Below are positions 12,053 through 13,692 of a stretch of 13,692 nt of DNA, piece by piece. Source of the DNA: an uncultured Eubacteriales bacterium (GTDB taxonomy: Bacteria; Bacillota; Clostridia; Monoglobales; Monoglobaceae); assembly GCA_900545865.1 (NCBI GenBank), contig URAN01000073.1, forward strand, positions 1 through 13,692. Direction: 5' to 3'. How positions within the stretch are numbered: the first letter of the stretch is position 1; the number at the start of each line of letters is the position of its first letter. Under the pieces are notes generated by a model. It made no database searches and was not told the DNA's origin. It saw only the letters and a program-made list of their open reading frames with translations. The position numbers were made by a program, and so were the translations under genes.

Positions 12053-13375
12053 CTAATCGTCAAATTTGTTTATAACAAGTCCCGTTGTAAGCTTGGGCCA
12101 GAAATAGGTTGACTTTTGCGGCATTTTTTCATTTGCCAGAGCAACCTCTTTTATCTCCGAAATCTTGGTCGGGTTTATCAAAAACGCGCACTGATACTCG
12201 CCGCTGCGAACCGCCGCAACGGCATCGGATGCTTCACGCATATACGCAAGATTCTTTTGATTTTTCATATTTTCCATATCGATTCCGAGATACCTCTCTA
12301 AAATCAGCTTGTGCAAAACGGTGACGTCAAGACGGCGCAAAGCCTCTGACATTCCGTCGCCTGCCGCGTCGGCGGCATCAAAATTCTTAAGCTTTAAAAG
12401 ATAATAATAATTTCCGCCGGTATAGAGCGCAAAAAGCTTTTCATCGACAGTATTTGCCAACCTGTCGGTAATTATGCTTGCATAATCGCCCTCGGTAAAA
12501 TATATTTTGGATGCCGAAAAATCTTCGGTTAAAAATCCGATAAGCATTGTTTCGTCAAACTTTTCAAGATTTTTAACAAGCCGATGCGTCGGAAAGACAA
12601 ACAGACCGCTGTTTGACATAGAAACGAGCATCATCATAATATAGTCATAATCCTCCGTTCCTATTTCCGTTCCGTCAGAGTCATGGCGCATCTTTCTGTA
12701 TTTTAGCGCCGTTTCGTATCGGTGATGTCCGTCGGCGATAAACAGCTTTTTATTCTCAAACAGAGCTGAAATCGTGGATATTACGTCTTGGTCGGTAACA
12801 ACCCAAAGGTTTTGTTTTATCTCATTGTTCGTCACAAACGAAACATCGGGGTCTCTGTCGCTGTTTTCTTCGATTAATCGGGCAATTTTCTCTTCGTCAT
12901 CGAGATAGAGCGAATATATCGGGCTTGTGTTCGCACCCGTTTCGCACATAAGATTGAATCTGTCCTCTTTTGCTTTTGAAATTGTTTCTTCATGCGGCAA
13001 GATTACGTTATCGACAAATTCGCGCAGCTCAACGAGCGAAATAAAGCCTTTGAGCGAATGTGCGGGTTTGCCGTCGTTGAGAGAAAAAATTTGTTCGTAA
13101 ATGTATATTGCCGATTCTTGCTCTCTGACAAGAACATCTTCGTCAATCCAGCGGCGCAAGGTGTCGCCGGCACGTTTATATCGGTTATTTTCATCGGTAT
13201 CGGTGTCAAATTCCATACCGTAATCTATTCGTATAATATTATGTTCGTTTTTGGTGTAAAGCTCTCTTTGTTCTTCATCCGAAATAATGTCATACGGCGG
13301 TGCCGTGACATCATCAAGGTTTGCGAACCTTTCGGTATTATATCTGAGTCCTTTAAAAGGTACGACTTTAGCCAT
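12053..13375 (-). CDS. DUF1015 family protein
   Basis: The protein has 440 residues from ATG 13375, which has AAGGGA in front. The open frame runs 27 codons further, but that stretch is AT-rich, overlaps the promoter and is not family-like; DUF1015 proteins start M-x-x-(I/V)PF as here. Blocks: VVPFKGLRYN (4-13), APPYDIIS (25-32), LPHEET (126-131), the signature FIADGHHRYETAL (212-224) and SGLFVFPTHRLV (256-267). The His/Asp-rich signature suggests an enzyme, but the reaction is not known to me. In several clostridia I recall such genes near serine biosynthesis genes. Here it precedes hom-thrB-lysC on the same strand, which hints at amino-acid metabolism. It has its own promoter. Confidence 0.88.
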   Translation of the reverse strand: MAKVVPFKGLRYNTERFANLDDVTAPPYDIISDEEQRELYTKNEHNIIRIDYGMEFDTDTDENNRYKRAGDTLRRWIDEDVLVREQESAIYIYEQIFSLNDGKPAHSLKGFISLVELREFVDNVILPHEETISKAKEDRFNLMCETGANTSPIYSLYLDDEEKIARLIEENSDRDPDVSFVTNNEIKQNLWVVTDQDVISTISALFENKKLFIADGHHRYETALKYRKMRHDSDGTEIGTEDYDYIMMMLVSMSNSGLFVFPTHRLVKNLEKFDETMLIGFLTEDFSASKIYFTEGDYASIITDRLANTVDEKLFALYTGGNYYYLLKLKNFDAADAAGDGMSEALRRLDVTVLHKLILERYLGIDMENMKNQKNLAYMREASDAVAAVRSGEYQCAFLINPTKISEIKEVALANEKMPQKSTYFWPKLTTGLVINKFDD

Positions 13376-13427
13376 CTTAAACTTCCCTTCAATTCTAAAA
13401 ATATGTATAAAAAGACTAATATATAAA

Positions 13428-13456
13428 ATGATACAACAAAAACCGTTTATAGTCAA
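13428..13456 (-). promoter_or_regulatory. Promoter of the DUF1015 gene
   Basis: On the minus strand: TTGACT (13451-13456), a 17-bp spacer, TATCAT (13428-13433), about 53 bases before the ATG. Confidence 0.7.
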
Positions 13457-13485
13457 GGTTTTTTTATATTTTTTTTAACCTAATT

Positions 13486-13501
13486 ATGTAAATATTTACA
13501 T
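13486..13501. promoter_or_regulatory. Perfect 16-bp palindrome upstream of the DUF1015 promoter
   Basis: ATGTAAATATTTACAT lies 29 bp upstream of the -35. Its half-site ATGTAAA equals that of the Xre operator at 4176-4195, but the spacer is 2 bp instead of 6. The flanks are AT-rich, so chance is possible. Confidence 0.4.
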
Positions 13502-13557
13502 CAAATTTATGTGAATTTTTATAGTGCTTTTACAAATACTATTAACAAAAGCGCTGA

Positions 13558-13581
13558 CAAACGGCGCAACAGAGCCGTTTG
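13558..13581. terminator. Hairpin in the right-end intergenic region, possible terminator
   Basis: CAAACGGC and GCCGTTTG form a perfect 8-bp stem around an 8-nt loop; there is no clean T-run on either strand. It may belong to a gene beyond the right edge. In 13582-13692 I see no supportable gene; a minus-strand frame open from the edge stops at 13648 and is too short to identify. Confidence 0.4.
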
Positions 13582-13692
13582 TTTGCCTAACCGAAAGAGA
13601 ATAATCCGAACCCCGATTTTGAGAGGCTGATTTCCGGTTTCGCGGTGTTAAAATACTCGGCAATCCGACAGGATTACCTGCGTTTTTGCCTT

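Noticed and set aside
13376..13456. Longer N-terminus of the DUF1015 protein (27 extra codons)
   Set aside because: The extension crosses the promoter, and the family-typical start VVPFKGLR with its ribosome binding site is at 13375.
13582..13692. Partial gene at the right edge on the minus strand
   Set aside because: One frame stops at 13648 after 14 residues and another stays open without likeness to anything; neither can be supported.

Overview
This window is bacterial chromosome, most likely from a clostridial Firmicute, probably an anaerobic gut lineage. The evidence is a WalR-type response regulator beside rlmH, strong GGAGG-type ribosome binding sites, TTG starts, consensus sigma-A promoters, a hom-thrB-lysC operon and a DUF1015 gene. 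I cannot name a genus. The core genes have moderate GC. The block at about 180-1120 is visibly more AT-rich.

Left end (1-1850). The 3' part of tRNA-Gly(GCC) is followed by a terminator and a sigma-A-like promoter. Next comes a small toxin-immunity cassette: a barnase-family ribonuclease fused to a MuF-like Cys/His module, then a barstar-family inhibitor. The toxin reading frame is cut by one TAG at the position of barnase Trp35; the inhibitor is intact. The terminator-plus-promoter block (about 120 bp) is repeated after the cassette. The second copy, with a better promoter, precedes a SLOG/DUF1273 gene. The cassette therefore looks inserted between tRNA-Gly and the DUF1273 gene with duplication of their intergenic region.

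Cell-envelope block (1841-4876, mostly minus strand). A membrane-anchored M23 peptidase gene is followed by an orphan walR-like regulator with no walK, a long hairpin terminator and rlmH. Diverging from the peptidase is a plus-strand pair: a small Xre repressor and a four-helix membrane protein. Their consensus promoter is bracketed by two 20-bp palindromes.

Middle (4958-5536). tRNA-Ser(GGA) with a consensus promoter and terminator is followed directly by the 5' part of a group II intron that lacks its reverse transcriptase and 3' domains. A 19-bp perfect hairpin follows.

Right half (5537-13692, all minus strand). It holds an OmpR-type regulator and histidine kinase operon, a CrtO-acyltransferase-like membrane protein, and hom-thrB-lysC, which takes aspartate towards threonine and lysine. 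lysC has a perfect Shine-Dalgarno before an internal ATG, as expected for a separately translated regulatory beta subunit. A DUF1015 gene lies upstream of hom. The last ~300 bases are AT-rich and hold a promoter, a 16-bp palindrome and a hairpin, with no gene I can support.

Most notable: the barnase-barstar cassette broken at Trp35, close to the 36/37 cut at which barnase fragments are known to reassemble into active enzyme, and the promoter-carrying repeat that flanks it.
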